Shown here piece after piece: positions 49,141 to 58,930 of a DNA stretch of 64,000 nucleotides (its first letter is position 1; each line of letters begins with the position of its first letter). The translations under genes were made by a program, and so were the position numbers. This DNA is from Chelonobacter oris. Its GTDB lineage: Bacteria > Pseudomonadota > Gammaproteobacteria > Enterobacterales > Pasteurellaceae. The stretch covers positions 1-64,000 of the forward strand of contig NZ_JSUM01000015.1 in NCBI RefSeq assembly GCF_000772535.1, in the 5' to 3' direction. A model generated the notes under the pieces. The model made no database searches and was not told the DNA's origin. It worked only from the letters and a program-made list of their open reading frames with translations.

Positions 49141-49977
49141 ATGCTAACGCAACGATTACACCAAGCAAAGCAGCGGATCTCGCAAGCCGACTTTATTTTA
49201 GTTGGTGCCGGAGCCGGTTTTTCCACCGCAGCAGGGCTGACTTATTACGGCAAACGGTTTGAAGAAAATTTCCAACCGTTCATTCGGCATTACGGTATGC
49301 GAGATATGTATTCCGCCGGTTTTTATCCGTTTGATTGTGAAGAGGAAAAATGGGCGTATTGGGCGCAGCATATCCTGATAAACCGTTTTGAGCCGCCGGC
49401 GTTACCGCTTTACCGACAATTGCTGGAGTTGGTCAAAACAAAAAATTATTTTGTGTTGACCACCAATGTCGACGCCCAGTTTGAAAAAGCAGGATTTGCA
49501 CAAGAGCGATTATTTGCGACACAAGGCGATTACGGCTATTTGCAATGTGCGACAGGCTGTCATGATAAACTTTATTCCAACGCCGAGTTAGTCCGACAAT
49601 GGCGGGCGCAAACTGTGGAATTGAAAATTCCGATCGCACTTGTGCCGCAATGTCCGATCTGTAGCGGAAAAATGGTGATGCATTTGCGTATTGATCAGCA
49701 TTTTATTGAAAATGAGGCTTGGCGGCAGGCTCAAAAACGCTATACACAGTTTGCACAACAATCGTTGCAGGGAAGTGCGGTCTATTTGGAATTGGGCGTC
49801 GGTTACAATACGCCGACCATTATTCGCTATCCTTTTGAACAAATGACATTTCATAACCGAGATGCGGTTCTGATTCGCCTGAATCGTGATGAACCGGCAG
49901 GGTATGACGAAACGAAAGCGCAGACTATCTGTTTTACCGAAGATCCGAATCTCGTGATGGCACAACTTTTAGCGTAA
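49141..49977 (+). CDS. Class M sirtuin (SirTM), predicted protein ADP-ribosyltransferase
   Basis: A 278-residue Sir2-fold protein. The NAD loop is VGAGAGFSTAAGLTYYGKRF (residues 21-40), and MYSAGFYPF is typical of SirTMs. The motif TTNVD (107-111) supplies the sirtuin Asn/Asp. The usual catalytic His is replaced by Gln128 in ATQGDYG, as described for SirTMs, which transfer ADP-ribose rather than deacetylate. A zinc module is formed by C136, C140, C171 and C174. It is followed 30 bases later by a macrodomain hydrolase. The common partners GcvH-L and LplA2 are not nearby. Confidence 0.9.
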   Translation: MLTQRLHQAKQRISQADFILVGAGAGFSTAAGLTYYGKRFEENFQPFIRHYGMRDMYSAGFYPFDCEEEKWAYWAQHILINRFEPPALPLYRQLLELVKTKNYFVLTTNVDAQFEKAGFAQERLFATQGDYGYLQCATGCHDKLYSNAELVRQWRAQTVELKIPIALVPQCPICSGKMVMHLRIDQHFIENEAWRQAQKRYTQFAQQSLQGSAVYLELGVGYNTPTIIRYPFEQMTFHNRDAVLIRLNRDEPAGYDETKAQTICFTEDPNLVMAQLLA

Positions 49978-50007
49978 TTTTATTTGCCTGATTTAGGGAG
50001 AAATAAT

Positions 50008-50760
50008 ATGACTCGAACCGCACAGCTCACTTATCTTATTCATTATCTTGCGCCCGATAGGGTATTGCCGGAAAATGATGATGAAAAGCGCCAACTGCTG
50101 AGAGCATTGATGAATATTCGTCGACCGCAGCAAGAACATCCTGAATTTTTATGTATTCAAGATCAATTACTGCAAGAGGAAGTGAAGGTGAAAGGCGTTG
50201 TTACAATGCAAGATTTGTCTTCAATTCGACCGAATCTATATTTGTGGCAAGGAGATATCACTCGGCTACAGGTCGGGGCGATTGTGAATGCCGCCAATAA
50301 TCAATTATTAGGTTGTTTTCAGCCGTTGCATCGCTGTATTGATAATGCCATTCATTCACAAGCCGGCTTGCAGCTGCGTCAGGCTTGTGCGCAGATCATA
50401 CGTAGACAGGGACACCCTGAAGAGACCGGTGGAGCCAAAATAACGCCGGCCTATAATTTGCCGGCGGATTACGTCTTGCATACCGTCGCACCGATTATTT
50501 GTGGCGCATTGATGGAAAGTGATGAATTACTGCTGGCATCGTGTTACCGCACTTGCTTACAATTGGCATTACAACATGGCGTGACTTCCGTGGCATTTTG
50601 CTGTATCGGCACCGGAGAATTTCACTTCCCGAATCAAAGAGCGGCAGAGATTGCGATCAGGGAAGTAACCGCTTTTTTATCCGTAAATCCGACAATGCGG
50701 GTGATATTCAACGTATTCAAAGATCGGGATTTGGCTATTTATCAAACATTGTTGTCGTAA
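50008..50760 (+). CDS. Zinc-containing macrodomain protein-ADP-ribose hydrolase
   Basis: A 250-residue protein. ATG 50008 with AGGGAG seven bases upstream is preferred over a TTG 24 bases earlier. An N-terminal helical region (residues 1-75) precedes the macrodomain. Ligand-binding motifs are WQGDITRLQVGAIVNAANNQ and the zinc motif GCFQPLHRCIDNAIHSQAG (C103, H108, C110). ETGGAKITPAYNLPADYVLH and CIGTGEFHFPN complete the pocket. Zn-macro enzymes of this type remove SirTM-added ADP-ribose, so the operon encodes a writer and an eraser. Confidence 0.92.
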   Translation: MTRTAQLTYLIHYLAPDRVLPENDDEKRQLLRALMNIRRPQQEHPEFLCIQDQLLQEEVKVKGVVTMQDLSSIRPNLYLWQGDITRLQVGAIVNAANNQLLGCFQPLHRCIDNAIHSQAGLQLRQACAQIIRRQGHPEETGGAKITPAYNLPADYVLHTVAPIICGALMESDELLLASCYRTCLQLALQHGVTSVAFCCIGTGEFHFPNQRAAEIAIREVTAFLSVNPTMRVIFNVFKDRDLAIYQTLLS

Positions 50761-50844
50761 ACGGCTTGGTAAACTGAATATGGGCGTTGCAATGGATTAT
50801 TTGGGGGCAAGGACTAACTGGAACTAATTATATAAATATAATCC

Positions 50845-51288
50845 TCAGTTCATATTTGGAATGGCAAGTTGCGCTATTGGATTTGCCTTAATGACACTAA
50901 TTATAAATTCTGCTCTGCTTTCAATGCATACTCATTTTTATCTTTTGTCTTAAATAAAAACGCATCAGTTGATTTTCTTAGTGTAGTATTTTTTATTCTG
51001 GGGTCAATTAGCAGTTTCTTTGTAAGTGAGTATTTGGGGTATACGATATCACTTATTTGTTCCGGTTTAGGGTGGGCTTCAATGTTTAGTGGCGAAACTT
51101 TTTATCTTAATGAAATAGAAAAAGGTAATGTTAAAAATAAAAATCAGGGGATAAGTTCTTTAGTCGTTTATTTATGTAATTTAATAGCATCATTTTCTGC
51201 CGGAATACTATTGATTGATGAAAATGGTTGGTATCTAGTTAATATTATAGCATTAATTATTTCATTTATTTATTATTATATATTTTAA
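50845..51288 (+). pseudogene. Decayed MFS transporter fragment (5'-truncated, frameshifted)
   Basis: From about 50845 one frame reads FIFGMASCAIGFALMTLIIN and on to LLSMHTH before a stop near 50950. The homologous reading then continues in another frame to the TAA at 51286-51288: FFILGSISSFFVSEYLGYTI, then GLGWASMFSGETFYL and FSAGILLIDENGWYLVN. The GLGW-F-G block and the late SSG/GW motif fit the C-terminal third of a major facilitator. The N-terminal two thirds are absent. The DNA is much richer in A and T than its neighbours, suggesting foreign origin or long decay. Confidence 0.65.
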
Positions 51289-51318
51289 ATTGTAAAAATA
51301 TATAAATTTTCATGGCTA

Positions 51319-51353
51319 AAATAAAACCTGCCGTCTGTAAAGATGGCAGGTTT
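51319..51353 (-). terminator. rpsF-priB-rpsR-rplI terminator
   Basis: On the minus strand AAACCTGCC (51353-51345) pairs with GGCAGGTTT (51332-51324), followed by TTATTTT. It lies just after rplI. Confidence 0.88.
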
Positions 51354-51394
51354 CTTATTATACGAAATTTGATAATAAATCAGATTTCAGTGAA

Positions 51395-51844
51395 TTATTC
51401 AGCAACGACATTTACCACTAATGAAGCAAATACTTCACCGTGTAATTGAAAACGAACATCATGTTCGCCAGTGGTACGCAATGGACCTTCTGACAGACGA
51501 ACTTCGCTTTTCGCTACTTCAACACCGGCTGCGGTTACTGCTTCAGCAACATCACGCGGACCGATAGAACCGAACAGGCGACCTTCATCACCGGATTTAG
51601 AAGCAATGGTTACTGAACTCAGAGCTTCTAATTGTGCAGCGCGCGCTTGGGCAGAGGCTAATGCTTCTGCAACTTTTGCTTCTAATTCAGCACGACGTGC
51701 TTCGAAGTGTTCGATGTTCGCTTTGGTTGCCATAACTGCTTTTCCTTGCGGGATTAAGAAGTTACGCGCGAAACCGGCTTTAACGTTAACTTGGTCACCA
51801 ACGTTGCCCAAGTGAACAATTTTATCTAAAAGAATAATTTGCAT
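51395..51844 (-). CDS. rplI: 50S ribosomal protein L9
   Basis: L9 has an N-terminal domain bound to 23S rRNA joined by a long helix to a C-terminal domain reaching the small subunit. The 149-residue protein begins [20 protein letters not shown] with the signature [20 protein letters not shown], then the connecting helix and [20 protein letters not shown]. Length equals E. coli. It is last in rpsF-priB-rpsR-rplI. Confidence 0.98.
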   Translation of the reverse strand: MQIILLDKIVHLGNVGDQVNVKAGFARNFLIPQGKAVMATKANIEHFEARRAELEAKVAEALASAQARAAQLEALSSVTIASKSGDEGRLFGSIGPRDVAEAVTAAGVEVAKSEVRLSEGPLRTTGEHDVRFQLHGEVFASLVVNVVAE

Positions 51845-51862
51845 TACCGTATCCTCTCTTGA

Positions 51863-52102
<240 letters not shown>

Positions 52103-52429
52103 CTAATCTATAAATTCGATTTGCTCGGCGTGTAAAACTAACTGACTGAGTCCGTTATGGCTTTTGTGTGTGGTTAAAAAACCGACCACTAAAAGTTTAC
52201 TGCCGACCGTAATGCTTTGAGTTTGTTTAATTAATTGTGAGCCGCTGAGTGATACTGCAATGTTACACCATGCTTGCCGTGATAATCCGGCTTCGGTTTG
52301 TTGCGAACGGTGTCGCAGCATAAACCGGCAGTGCTCAATGCCGCTCGGGCTTTTATCTCGTCTGGGTTGAGAAATCACTTCTCCGACCATGCTCAGACGA
52401 TTTTCAATTGTTAAATTACTCTTCGGCAT
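52103..52429 (-). CDS. priB: Primosomal replication protein N (PriB)
   Basis: PriB is a dimeric OB-fold ssDNA-binding protein that helps PriA restart stalled forks. ATG 52429 gives [20 protein letters not shown] and 108 residues, matching the short Haemophilus form; two Met codons further upstream lie deeper in rpsF. The core [18 protein letters not shown], then [20 protein letters not shown] and [12 protein letters not shown], is diagnostic. It overlaps the rpsF stop by 14 bases, so it is translationally coupled. Confidence 0.93.
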   Translation of the reverse strand: MPKSNLTIENRLSMVGEVISQPRRDKSPSGIEHCRFMLRHRSQQTEAGLSRQAWCNIAVSLSGSQLIKQTQSITVGSKLLVVGFLTTHKSHNGLSQLVLHAEQIEFID

Positions 52430-52793
52430 CCTCATAATCGTTGTTTTCAACTTCAGCGGAAGCGCGACGTTCGTCTTTCGCTTTCACCATTGGGGACGCT
52501 TCTGTTACGGCGTGCTTAGTGCGCATAATTGCGTTACGCAGAACGGCGTCGTTGTAACGGAAAGTTGTTTCTAGCTCGTCGATTACTTCTTGCGGTGCTT
52601 CTACATTCATCAACACATAGTGCGCTTTATGTAGTTTGTTGATTGGATAAGCCAATTGACGGCGACCCCAATCTTCTAGACGATGAATCTGACCACCTGC
52701 TTCTTTGACAGAACCAGTATAGCGCTCGATCATGCCCGGAACTTGTTCGCTTTGGTCCGGATGAACCATAAAAACGATTTCGTAGTGACGCAT
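52416..52793 (-). CDS. rpsF: 30S ribosomal protein S6
   Basis: S6 pairs with S18 on the 30S platform. The 125-residue protein begins [20 protein letters not shown] with [20 protein letters not shown] and [14 protein letters not shown]. The acidic tail NNDYEDAEE ends without the run of Glu residues that RimK adds in E. coli, though EE at the end could still be a substrate. AAGGAG lies upstream. It heads the operon after a clear promoter and leader. Confidence 0.98.
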   Translation of the reverse strand: MRHYEIVFMVHPDQSEQVPGMIERYTGSVKEAGGQIHRLEDWGRRQLAYPINKLHKAHYVLMNVEAPQEVIDELETTFRYNDAVLRNAIMRTKHAVTEASPMVKAKDERRASAEVENNDYEDAEE

Positions 52794-52800
52794 TGCTGCT

Positions 52801-52890
52801 GCTCCTTACGGGTTAATCAGCCTCCGACGGTAGACCAGTCACCAATCTGCGGAAGCAAGGAACGAATATGGAATGTGACTGTAAGGCGCA
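52801..52890 (-). promoter_or_regulatory. rpsF leader, candidate S6-S18 binding RNA
   Basis: The roughly 85-base untranslated leader contains, on the minus strand, CTACCGTCGGAGG followed by AACCCGTAAGGAG at the ribosome site. A conserved S6:S18-binding hairpin with a CCG element is known in this position in many bacteria. Assignment is by position and partial motif. Confidence 0.45.
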
Positions 52891-52892
52891 AA

Positions 52893-52921
52893 ATTATACC
52901 GAGATTGGAAGTGCGGTACAA
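52893..52921 (-). promoter_or_regulatory. rpsF operon promoter
   Basis: On the minus strand TTGTAC (52921-52916), spacer 17, TATAAT (52898-52893). An uptake-signal core (ACCGCACTT) overlaps the -35 and the spacer. Confidence 0.75.
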
Positions 52922-53000
52922 GAATTATTTGGATTATTTTTTCGTCGGAAGCATTATTTTGATAACGCCGACTGAGCAGAGGCAAGCTTGGTGATAATAA

Positions 53001-53050
53001 TGAGAAAAAACGAAAAGCCGCCCCTTCGGTTTTGCTTCGGGAAGCGGCTT
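53001..53050 (-). terminator. fabF terminator
   Basis: On the minus strand AAGCCGC (53050-53044) and GCGGCTT (53021-53015) enclose an inner hairpin, followed by TTCGTTTTTTC. Confidence 0.8.
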
Positions 53051-53086
53051 ATTTCGTGTGTTATCGGCAGATATTTCTAGCCGAAA

Positions 53087-54328
53087 TTATGACGCTTTTT
53101 TGAAAATCAGCGAGCCGTTGGTGCCGCCGAAGCCGAAGGAATTGCACAAGGCGTATTCCATTTCGACTTTGCGTGCTTGGTTCGGCACCAGATCCAGCGT
53201 TACATTCGGATCCTGATTGTCCAGATTAATAGTCGGCGGCACGATTTGATCTTGCAGTGCTAAAACGGTGAAAATCGCTTCTACCGCACCGGCCGCACCC
53301 AATAAATGTCCGGTCATGGACTTGGTGGAGCTGACCAGAATGCTGTCTTTGTTGGCGGCAAATACCGTACTGATCGCAGTAGCTTCGGCGATATCGCCGG
53401 CAGGCGTCGATGTGCCGTGCGCATTGACGTAGCCTACTTGTTGCGGCTCGATTCGGGCATCTTGTACAGCATTTTGCATAGCCAGTGCGGCACCGGCACC
53501 GTTTTCCGGCGGAGAGGTCATGTGGTAGCCGTCACCACTCATACCAAAACCGACCAGTTCGGCATATATTTTGGCACCGCGTGCTTTAGCGTGTTCATAC
53601 TCTTCCAGCACCATGACACCGGCGCCGTCGCCGAGTACGAAACCGTCACGATCAATATCCCAAGGGCGGCTTGCCGCTTGTGGATTGTCATTGCGGGTCG
53701 ATAGGGCGCGAGCAGCGCCGAATCCGGCGATTCCCAGTGAGGTACTGGCTTTTTCCGCACCGCCGGCAAGCATTACGTCGGCGTCGCCGTAAGCGATCAT
53801 TCGGGCGGCATGTCCGATATTGTGGACACCGGTGGTGCAGGCGGTAGCGATAGTGATGTTTGGTCCGTGCAATTTATAGTTAATCGATAAATGACCGGCG
53901 ATCATATTGACAATGGTGGAGGGCACGAAGAACGGGCTGACTTTACGCGGGCCGCCTGCCACCAAGGCGGAGTGATTTTCTTCGATTAAGCCTAAGCCGC
54001 CGATACCGGAACCGATGGCAACACCGATACGTTGAGAATTTTCTTCCGTCACTTCCAAGGCGGAATCTTGAATGGCCTGTATGCCTGCGGCAATACCGTA
54101 TTGGATAAACAAATCCATTTTTTTGGCATCTTTACGCGAGATGTACTCTTCGCTGTTAAAGCCTTTGACTTGTCCGGCAAATTTGGTGGTATGGTTGGAT
54201 GTATCAAAATTTTCGATAAGGTTTATACCGCTCTTTCCTGCCAACAGGTTTTGCCAGGTTGAATTAACATCATTACCAAGCGGTGATAACATTCCCAAGC
54301 CAGTAACAACGACGCGACGTTTTGACAT
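53087..54328 (-). CDS. fabF: 3-oxoacyl-ACP synthase II
   Basis: KAS II extends acyl chains by condensation with malonyl-ACP and sets the unsaturated chain length. The 413-residue protein has [20 protein letters not shown], the active-site Cys in [16 protein letters not shown], and the two catalytic His in [12 protein letters not shown] and [19 protein letters not shown] precedes the ATG. It is last in the fab cluster, 92 bases after acpP. Confidence 0.97.
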   Translation of the reverse strand: MSKRRVVVTGLGMLSPLGNDVNSTWQNLLAGKSGINLIENFDTSNHTTKFAGQVKGFNSEEYISRKDAKKMDLFIQYGIAAGIQAIQDSALEVTEENSQRIGVAIGSGIGGLGLIEENHSALVAGGPRKVSPFFVPSTIVNMIAGHLSINYKLHGPNITIATACTTGVHNIGHAARMIAYGDADVMLAGGAEKASTSLGIAGFGAARALSTRNDNPQAASRPWDIDRDGFVLGDGAGVMVLEEYEHAKARGAKIYAELVGFGMSGDGYHMTSPPENGAGAALAMQNAVQDARIEPQQVGYVNAHGTSTPAGDIAEATAISTVFAANKDSILVSSTKSMTGHLLGAAGAVEAIFTVLALQDQIVPPTINLDNQDPNVTLDLVPNQARKVEMEYALCNSFGFGGTNGSLIFKKAS

Positions 54329-54420
54329 GAATATACTCCGAGTGGGAGGTTGAAAATGGTAATTTATTACAAATAACAGATATAATTTAGGCGGTCTGAT
54401 AACCGCCTAAATCCAGAAGA

Positions 54421-54651
54421 TTATTGATTATTTTGAACGTAATCAATTGCAGACTGCACAGTTGTGATTTTTTCGGCTTCTTCGTCAGGGATTTCGATAT
54501 CGAACTCTTCTTCCAAAGCCATAACCAATTCAACTGTATCTAAAGAGTCGGCGCCCAAATCTTCAACGAATGAAGCTTCGGATTTCACTTCATCTTCTTT
54601 AACGCCTAATTGCTCAACAATGATTTTTTTTACGCGTTCTTCAATACTCAT
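54421..54651 (-). CDS. acpP: Acyl carrier protein
   Basis: ACP carries growing acyl chains on 4'-phosphopantetheine. The 76-residue protein has the attachment Ser in [18 protein letters not shown] and the acidic helix II typical of ACP. It ends [18 protein letters not shown] 295-base gap separates it from fabG and probably holds its own promoter, as ACP is needed in excess. Confidence 0.98.
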   Translation of the reverse strand: MSIEERVKKIIVEQLGVKEDEVKSEASFVEDLGADSLDTVELVMALEEEFDIEIPDEEAEKITTVQSAIDYVQNNQ

Positions 54652-54946
54652 TTTTAAATTTCCTATGTTTTAAATTTCGCCACAGCGAGAGGTGAATATG
54701 GTATGTCCCGTTTAAACCGCTGTAATGTCCCGTTATCGGATACCAACCCGATTAAAAGGGTAATTACTCAAACAAAGACATACTATGACAAAATTTGGCT
54801 ATATTCTTGTTTCTTGGAAAAGTCTATAACCAAGATTGTATACCGTTGCAGATTTTAGCATTAACCGAATGGCGTTGTCATGTATTTATCTTGATTCGTC
54901 GCATTTTGAGAGGCGAGAACGCGTAAAATACACCGCTCCAAACGGA
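54652..54946 (-). promoter_or_regulatory. acpP upstream region with direct repeats
   Basis: No gene is seen in this gap. ATGTCCCGTT occurs twice on the + strand, at 54703-54712 and 54725-54734, start to start 22 bases, i.e. two helical turns, directly upstream of acpP. These may be a regulator site or part of the 5' UTR. No single promoter stood out. Confidence 0.4.
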
Positions 54947-55675
54947 TTAATTCATGTAAAGTCCGCCGTTAACGTGCAATGTTGTTCCGGTGATATAGCC
55001 GGCGTCTTCAGACGCCAAAAAGGCAACGGCTTTGGCGATATCTTTCGCTTCCCCCAGTTTGCCGGCCGGGACATTGCTTAAAATGGATTGTTTTTGCTCT
55101 TCCGTCAGTGCATGGGTCATGTCGGTGGCGATAAAGCCCGGTGCAACCACATTGACCGTGATACCGCGGGAAGCCACTTCTTGTGCCAGTGCTTTGGAAA
55201 AGCCGATTAAACCGGCTTTTGCCGCGCAATAATTGGCCTGTCCCGGATTACCTGACGAACCGACAACGGAACCGATGGTGATGATTCGGCCGTAACGTTT
55301 TTTCATCATATTGCGCAGCATGGCTTTAGATAAATGGAAGACCGAGGTCAAATTGGTATCGATAATATCGTGCCATTCCTCTTCTTTCATTCGCATTAGT
55401 AAATTGTCGCGCGTGATACCGGCGTTGTTGACCAGAATATCGATCTCGCCGAATTCCGCTTTAATAGTCGCCAGTGTCTGTTCAATCGAGGCGATATCGG
55501 TTACGTTTAACATCAAGCCTTTACCGTTGTCGCCCAAATAGGCGGAAATCGCTTGTGCGCCGTTTTCACTGGTTGCCGTACCGATCACGGTCGCGCCTTT
55601 GGCGGCCAATTCTTCGGCAATAGCTTTACCGATACCGCGGCTGGCGCCGGTGACCAAAGCAATTTTTCCTTGCAT
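54947..55675 (-). CDS. fabG: 3-oxoacyl-ACP reductase
   Basis: FabG reduces 3-ketoacyl-ACP with NADPH. ATG 55675 gives MQGKIALVTGASRGIGKAIA and 242 residues, the Haemophilus length; the extension upstream overlaps fabD and is rejected. SDR motifs: TGASRGIG, NNAGITRDNLLMRM, catalytic Ser in GSVVGSSGNPGQ, and Tyr/Lys in NYCAAKAGLIGFSK. GAGGAT lies upstream. It follows fabD by 19 bases. Confidence 0.97.
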   Translation of the reverse strand: MQGKIALVTGASRGIGKAIAEELAAKGATVIGTATSENGAQAISAYLGDNGKGLMLNVTDIASIEQTLATIKAEFGEIDILVNNAGITRDNLLMRMKEEEWHDIIDTNLTSVFHLSKAMLRNMMKKRYGRIITIGSVVGSSGNPGQANYCAAKAGLIGFSKALAQEVASRGITVNVVAPGFIATDMTHALTEEQKQSILSNVPAGKLGEAKDIAKAVAFLASEDAGYITGTTLHVNGGLYMN

Positions 55676-55694
55676 AAGATATCCTCTTGTCCGA

Positions 55695-56636
55695 TTAGTC
55701 TTGAATAAGTTCTGCAACCGCACTTAATGACGCATTGTCATTTACGGCATGTGCATCCAGTTCTTTATTGATGCGTTTGGTTAAACCGGTCAACACTTTA
55801 TTCGGGCCGATTTCAAACAGCATTTGTATGCCGGCTGTCGCCATTTTGTCGACGCTTTCCGTCCAGCGAACCGGATTGTACAATTGGCGAACCAAGGCAC
55901 TGCGGATCTCTTCGGCGGATTTTTCCTGTTTGACGTCAACATTGTTGATTACGGCAACCTGCGGTTTTTTGAAGGTGATCGATTCAAGGGTCACTGCCAA
56001 TTGATCGGCCGCCGGTTTCATCAGTGCACAGTGTGAAGGTACGCTGACCGCCAACGGCAAGGCACGTTTGGCACCGGCCTGTTTACACAGTTCCGCAGCA
56101 CGTTCGACCGCACTTTTATTGCCGGCAATCACAACTTGCCCGGGCGAGTTGAAATTGACGGCGGAAACCACTTCGCCTTGTGCCGCTTGTGCGCAGGCAT
56201 CGATAATCGCTTGATTGTCCAGACCGATAATCGCATACATGGCGCCGGTTCCGGCGGGCACGGCTTTTTGCATTAAGCGGCCGCGCAATTCAACCAGTTT
56301 GACGGCTTCCTGAAAATCCAACACGCCGGCACAAACCAGTGCGGAAAATTCACCGAGGCTGTGACCGGCCATGATCTCAGGCTGCAATTCGGGATATTGC
56401 TGCTGCCATACGCGGTAAATCGCAACCGATGCGGTCAAAAGTGCGGGTTGGGTGCGCCAGGTTTGGTTCAATTCTTCGGCTTCGCCGTGTTGCACCAGAT
56501 GCCACAAATCGTATCCCAGCGCATCGGAGGCCTGTTTAAAGGTTTCTTCGACAATCGGAAATTGAGCCGCCAACTCGGCTAGCATGCCGATAGCTTGCGA
56601 GCCCTGACCGGGAAAAACCATTGCAAATTTTTTCAT
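55695..56636 (-). CDS. fabD: Malonyl-CoA-ACP transacylase
   Basis: FabD loads malonyl groups onto ACP. The 313-residue protein starts KKFAMVFPGQGSQAIGMLAE. The catalytic Ser lies in AGHSLGEFSALVCAG, the Arg in VELRGRLMQKAVP, and the His in VSVPSHCALMKPA. All active-site residues are intact. It sits between fabH (35 bases upstream) and fabG. Confidence 0.97.
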   Translation of the reverse strand: MKKFAMVFPGQGSQAIGMLAELAAQFPIVEETFKQASDALGYDLWHLVQHGEAEELNQTWRTQPALLTASVAIYRVWQQQYPELQPEIMAGHSLGEFSALVCAGVLDFQEAVKLVELRGRLMQKAVPAGTGAMYAIIGLDNQAIIDACAQAAQGEVVSAVNFNSPGQVVIAGNKSAVERAAELCKQAGAKRALPLAVSVPSHCALMKPAADQLAVTLESITFKKPQVAVINNVDVKQEKSAEEIRSALVRQLYNPVRWTESVDKMATAGIQMLFEIGPNKVLTGLTKRINKELDAHAVNDNASLSAVAELIQD

Positions 56637-56671
56637 ATTACGTCCTTAATTTTACTTCTTTAAACTGTCGG

Positions 56672-57628
56672 CTAAAAGCGCACCAGCGCCGATCCCCACG
56701 TGAGACCGCCGCCGAAAGCTTCCATTAATACCAGCTGACCCCGCTTGATTCGTCCGTCACGCACCGCTTCATCCAAGGCGCTCGGAATACTGCCGGCAGA
56801 CGTGTTTCCATGGCGATCAAGGGTGACGACCACTTGCGACATATCCATATCCAGTTTTTTGGCGGTTGCACTGATAATCCGCAAATTGGCTTGATGCGGC
56901 ACCAGCCAGTCAATTGCTTTTTTGTCGAGATGATTGGCTTCCAGTGTTTCTTCCACTACGTTTGCCAATTGGCGTACGGCAATTTTAAAGGTTTCGTTGC
57001 CCTGCATGGTTAAATAGCTCGGCGAAGCTTCATGGCGGCTGCGTTTAGCGTTTTCCAGCACCAATACGTCGCCTTGGGTCGGATCGGAGTGCAGATGGGT
57101 GGAAAGTATACCCGCTTGTTCGCTGGCTTCCAGAATGACCGCACCCGCCCCGTCACCAAACAGAATGACCGTACCGCGATCCTGTTCGTCCAGGCTGCGC
57201 GAAAACAGATCGGCGCCGATAACCAAGGCTTTTTTCACCTGTCCGGTACGGATAAACTGATCGGCAACACTCAATGCATATACAAATCCTGAGCAGGCGG
57301 CGGCAATATCAAAGGCGACGGCGTCTTGAATGCCCAATTCTTTTTGAATCAGGCAGGCAGAGCTTGGAAAGGCATGGGAAGAACTGGTGGTTGCCACCAG
57401 AATCAAGTCGATCGTATTGACATCGATTCCGGCCATTTCAATACATTTTTTGGCGGCTTCGGTTCCCATGCTGGCAACGGTTTCGTCCGCAGCGGCAATC
57501 CGGCGTTCTTTGATACCGGTGCGAACACTGATCCATTCGTCTGACGTATCGACCATTTTTTCCAGATCGGCGTTGGTTCGGATCTGTTGCGGCAGGTAGC
57601 TGCCGGTGGATAAAATTTTACTAAACAT
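56672..57628 (-). CDS. fabH: 3-oxoacyl-ACP synthase III
   Basis: KAS III starts fatty-acid synthesis from acetyl-CoA and malonyl-ACP. ATG 57628 gives [20 protein letters not shown] and 318 residues; a Met two codons upstream has its Shine-Dalgarno too close. The triad is C112 ([13 protein letters not shown]), His in VPHQANLRI and Asn in [11 protein letters not shown]. It directly follows plsX. Confidence 0.97.
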   Translation of the reverse strand: MFSKILSTGSYLPQQIRTNADLEKMVDTSDEWISVRTGIKERRIAAADETVASMGTEAAKKCIEMAGIDVNTIDLILVATTSSSHAFPSSACLIQKELGIQDAVAFDIAAACSGFVYALSVADQFIRTGQVKKALVIGADLFSRSLDEQDRGTVILFGDGAGAVILEASEQAGILSTHLHSDPTQGDVLVLENAKRSRHEASPSYLTMQGNETFKIAVRQLANVVEETLEANHLDKKAIDWLVPHQANLRIISATAKKLDMDMSQVVVTLDRHGNTSAGSIPSALDEAVRDGRIKRGQLVLMEAFGGGLTWGSALVRF

Positions 57629-57675
57629 AATCATCTCATGATGTGGATTATCAATAACTAACGATTTGCGGCACG

Positions 57676-58710
57676 TTATTTTTTTTCTAAACCCGCCAGA
57701 ATTTTATTCGGAATGTCAGACCGCACTTGCCATGCCGCCTGCCGGATAGCATAAAGAAATGCCGCCTGATTGGCACTGCCGTGACTTTTCACCACGACCG
57801 CCGTCAGTCCCAGCAATGAAGCGCCGTTATATTTATCCGGGTTAAACTGACTTAATTGACCGGCATATTTCTTTAAAAGGTATTTGCCGCACGGAACAAG
57901 CAGTTTTTTTAGCCCGGATTTTATCCATGACGGACGGGCGTTGCGGTTTTTGAGCAATCCGAAAATATTTTTTGCCGTTCCTTCCAGTGTTTTTAAGGCA
58001 ATATTACCGGCAAAGCCGTCACAGACGATGACATCGGCATGTCCGTTCAGCAGGTAGTTACCTTCAATATAACCGATATAGTTCAGCTGTGTCTGCTGTT
58101 GAATCAGCGCAGCGGCATCCCGAATATTTTTCAGCCCTTTTAATTCTTCTATGCCGATATTCAGTAAGGCTACACGCGGATAGACCAGATTAAAACTGTT
58201 TTCGGCAAAAATCGCCCCCATTTGTGCAAATTGCATTAATGTTTCGGCGGAGCAGTCGATATTAGCGCCTAAATCCAACATGATACTTTGTTTGCCGTCG
58301 ATGGTCGGAATATTGGAAACCAAGGCGGGACGCTGAATGCCGGCTAACGGCTGTAACAGCACTTTGGCCAGCCCCATCAACACGGCGGTATCGCCGCCGC
58401 TGACACAGGCTTGCGCCCGTTTGTCACGCACCGCTTCGATGGCAAGGCGCATGGAGCTGCCTTTACTGTGCCGCAGCGCATGAGAAAGCCCTTGCTGGTT
58501 TTTGACCACGCGTTCGCAGTGATGCAGGCTGATTCGTTGGCGAAGATGATGTGGAATATTGGCGAGATAAGGTGACATTATCCGGCTGTCGCCAAACAAC
58601 ATAATATCCAGCATTGGATCTTGCTCCAACGCTTGCAGGCTTGCCGGGATAGTAATACGGGGACCAAAGTCCCCGCCCATCACATCTAACGCCAGGGTTA
58701 GACGATTCAA
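57676..58710 (-). CDS. plsX: Phosphate acyltransferase PlsX
   Basis: PlsX makes acyl-phosphate from acyl-ACP for phospholipid synthesis. The 344-residue protein begins TTG at 58710 (AAGG eight bases upstream), [20 protein letters not shown]. Other family segments are [35 protein letters not shown] and [23 protein letters not shown] start may keep translation low relative to rpmF. Order rpmF-plsX-fabH is conserved. Confidence 0.96.
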   Translation of the reverse strand: MNRLTLALDVMGGDFGPRITIPASLQALEQDPMLDIMLFGDSRIMSPYLANIPHHLRQRISLHHCERVVKNQQGLSHALRHSKGSSMRLAIEAVRDKRAQACVSGGDTAVLMGLAKVLLQPLAGIQRPALVSNIPTIDGKQSIMLDLGANIDCSAETLMQFAQMGAIFAENSFNLVYPRVALLNIGIEELKGLKNIRDAAALIQQQTQLNYIGYIEGNYLLNGHADVIVCDGFAGNIALKTLEGTAKNIFGLLKNRNARPSWIKSGLKKLLVPCGKYLLKKYAGQLSQFNPDKYNGASLLGLTAVVVKSHGSANQAAFLYAIRQAAWQVRSDIPNKILAGLEKK

Positions 58711-58743
58711 TTGCTTACCTTAAAGAAACAGCAGTAATAAAAA

Positions 58744-58914
58744 TTACTTGTTGATAACTTTACGGCCACGGTAGTAACCGTCGGCGGTTACATGGTGACG
58801 CAAATGGGTTTCGCCGGTTTCTTTATCGACGGAAACGGCAGCAGTAGTCAGGGCATCGTGGGAACGACGCATATCACGACGTGAACGAGATTTTTTGTTT
58901 TGTTGAACAGCCAT
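58744..58914 (-). CDS. rpmF: 50S ribosomal protein L32
   Basis: A 56-residue ribosomal protein, below common ORF length cut-offs. Translation reads [40 protein letters not shown], then [16 protein letters not shown]. This is the standard non-zinc gammaproteobacterial L32. It lies 16 bases after yceD and 33 bases before plsX. Confidence 0.98.
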   Translation of the reverse strand: MAVQQNKKSRSRRDMRRSHDALTTAAVSVDKETGETHLRHHVTADGYYRGRKVINK

Positions 58915-58930
58915 TGGCCATACTCCTAAA

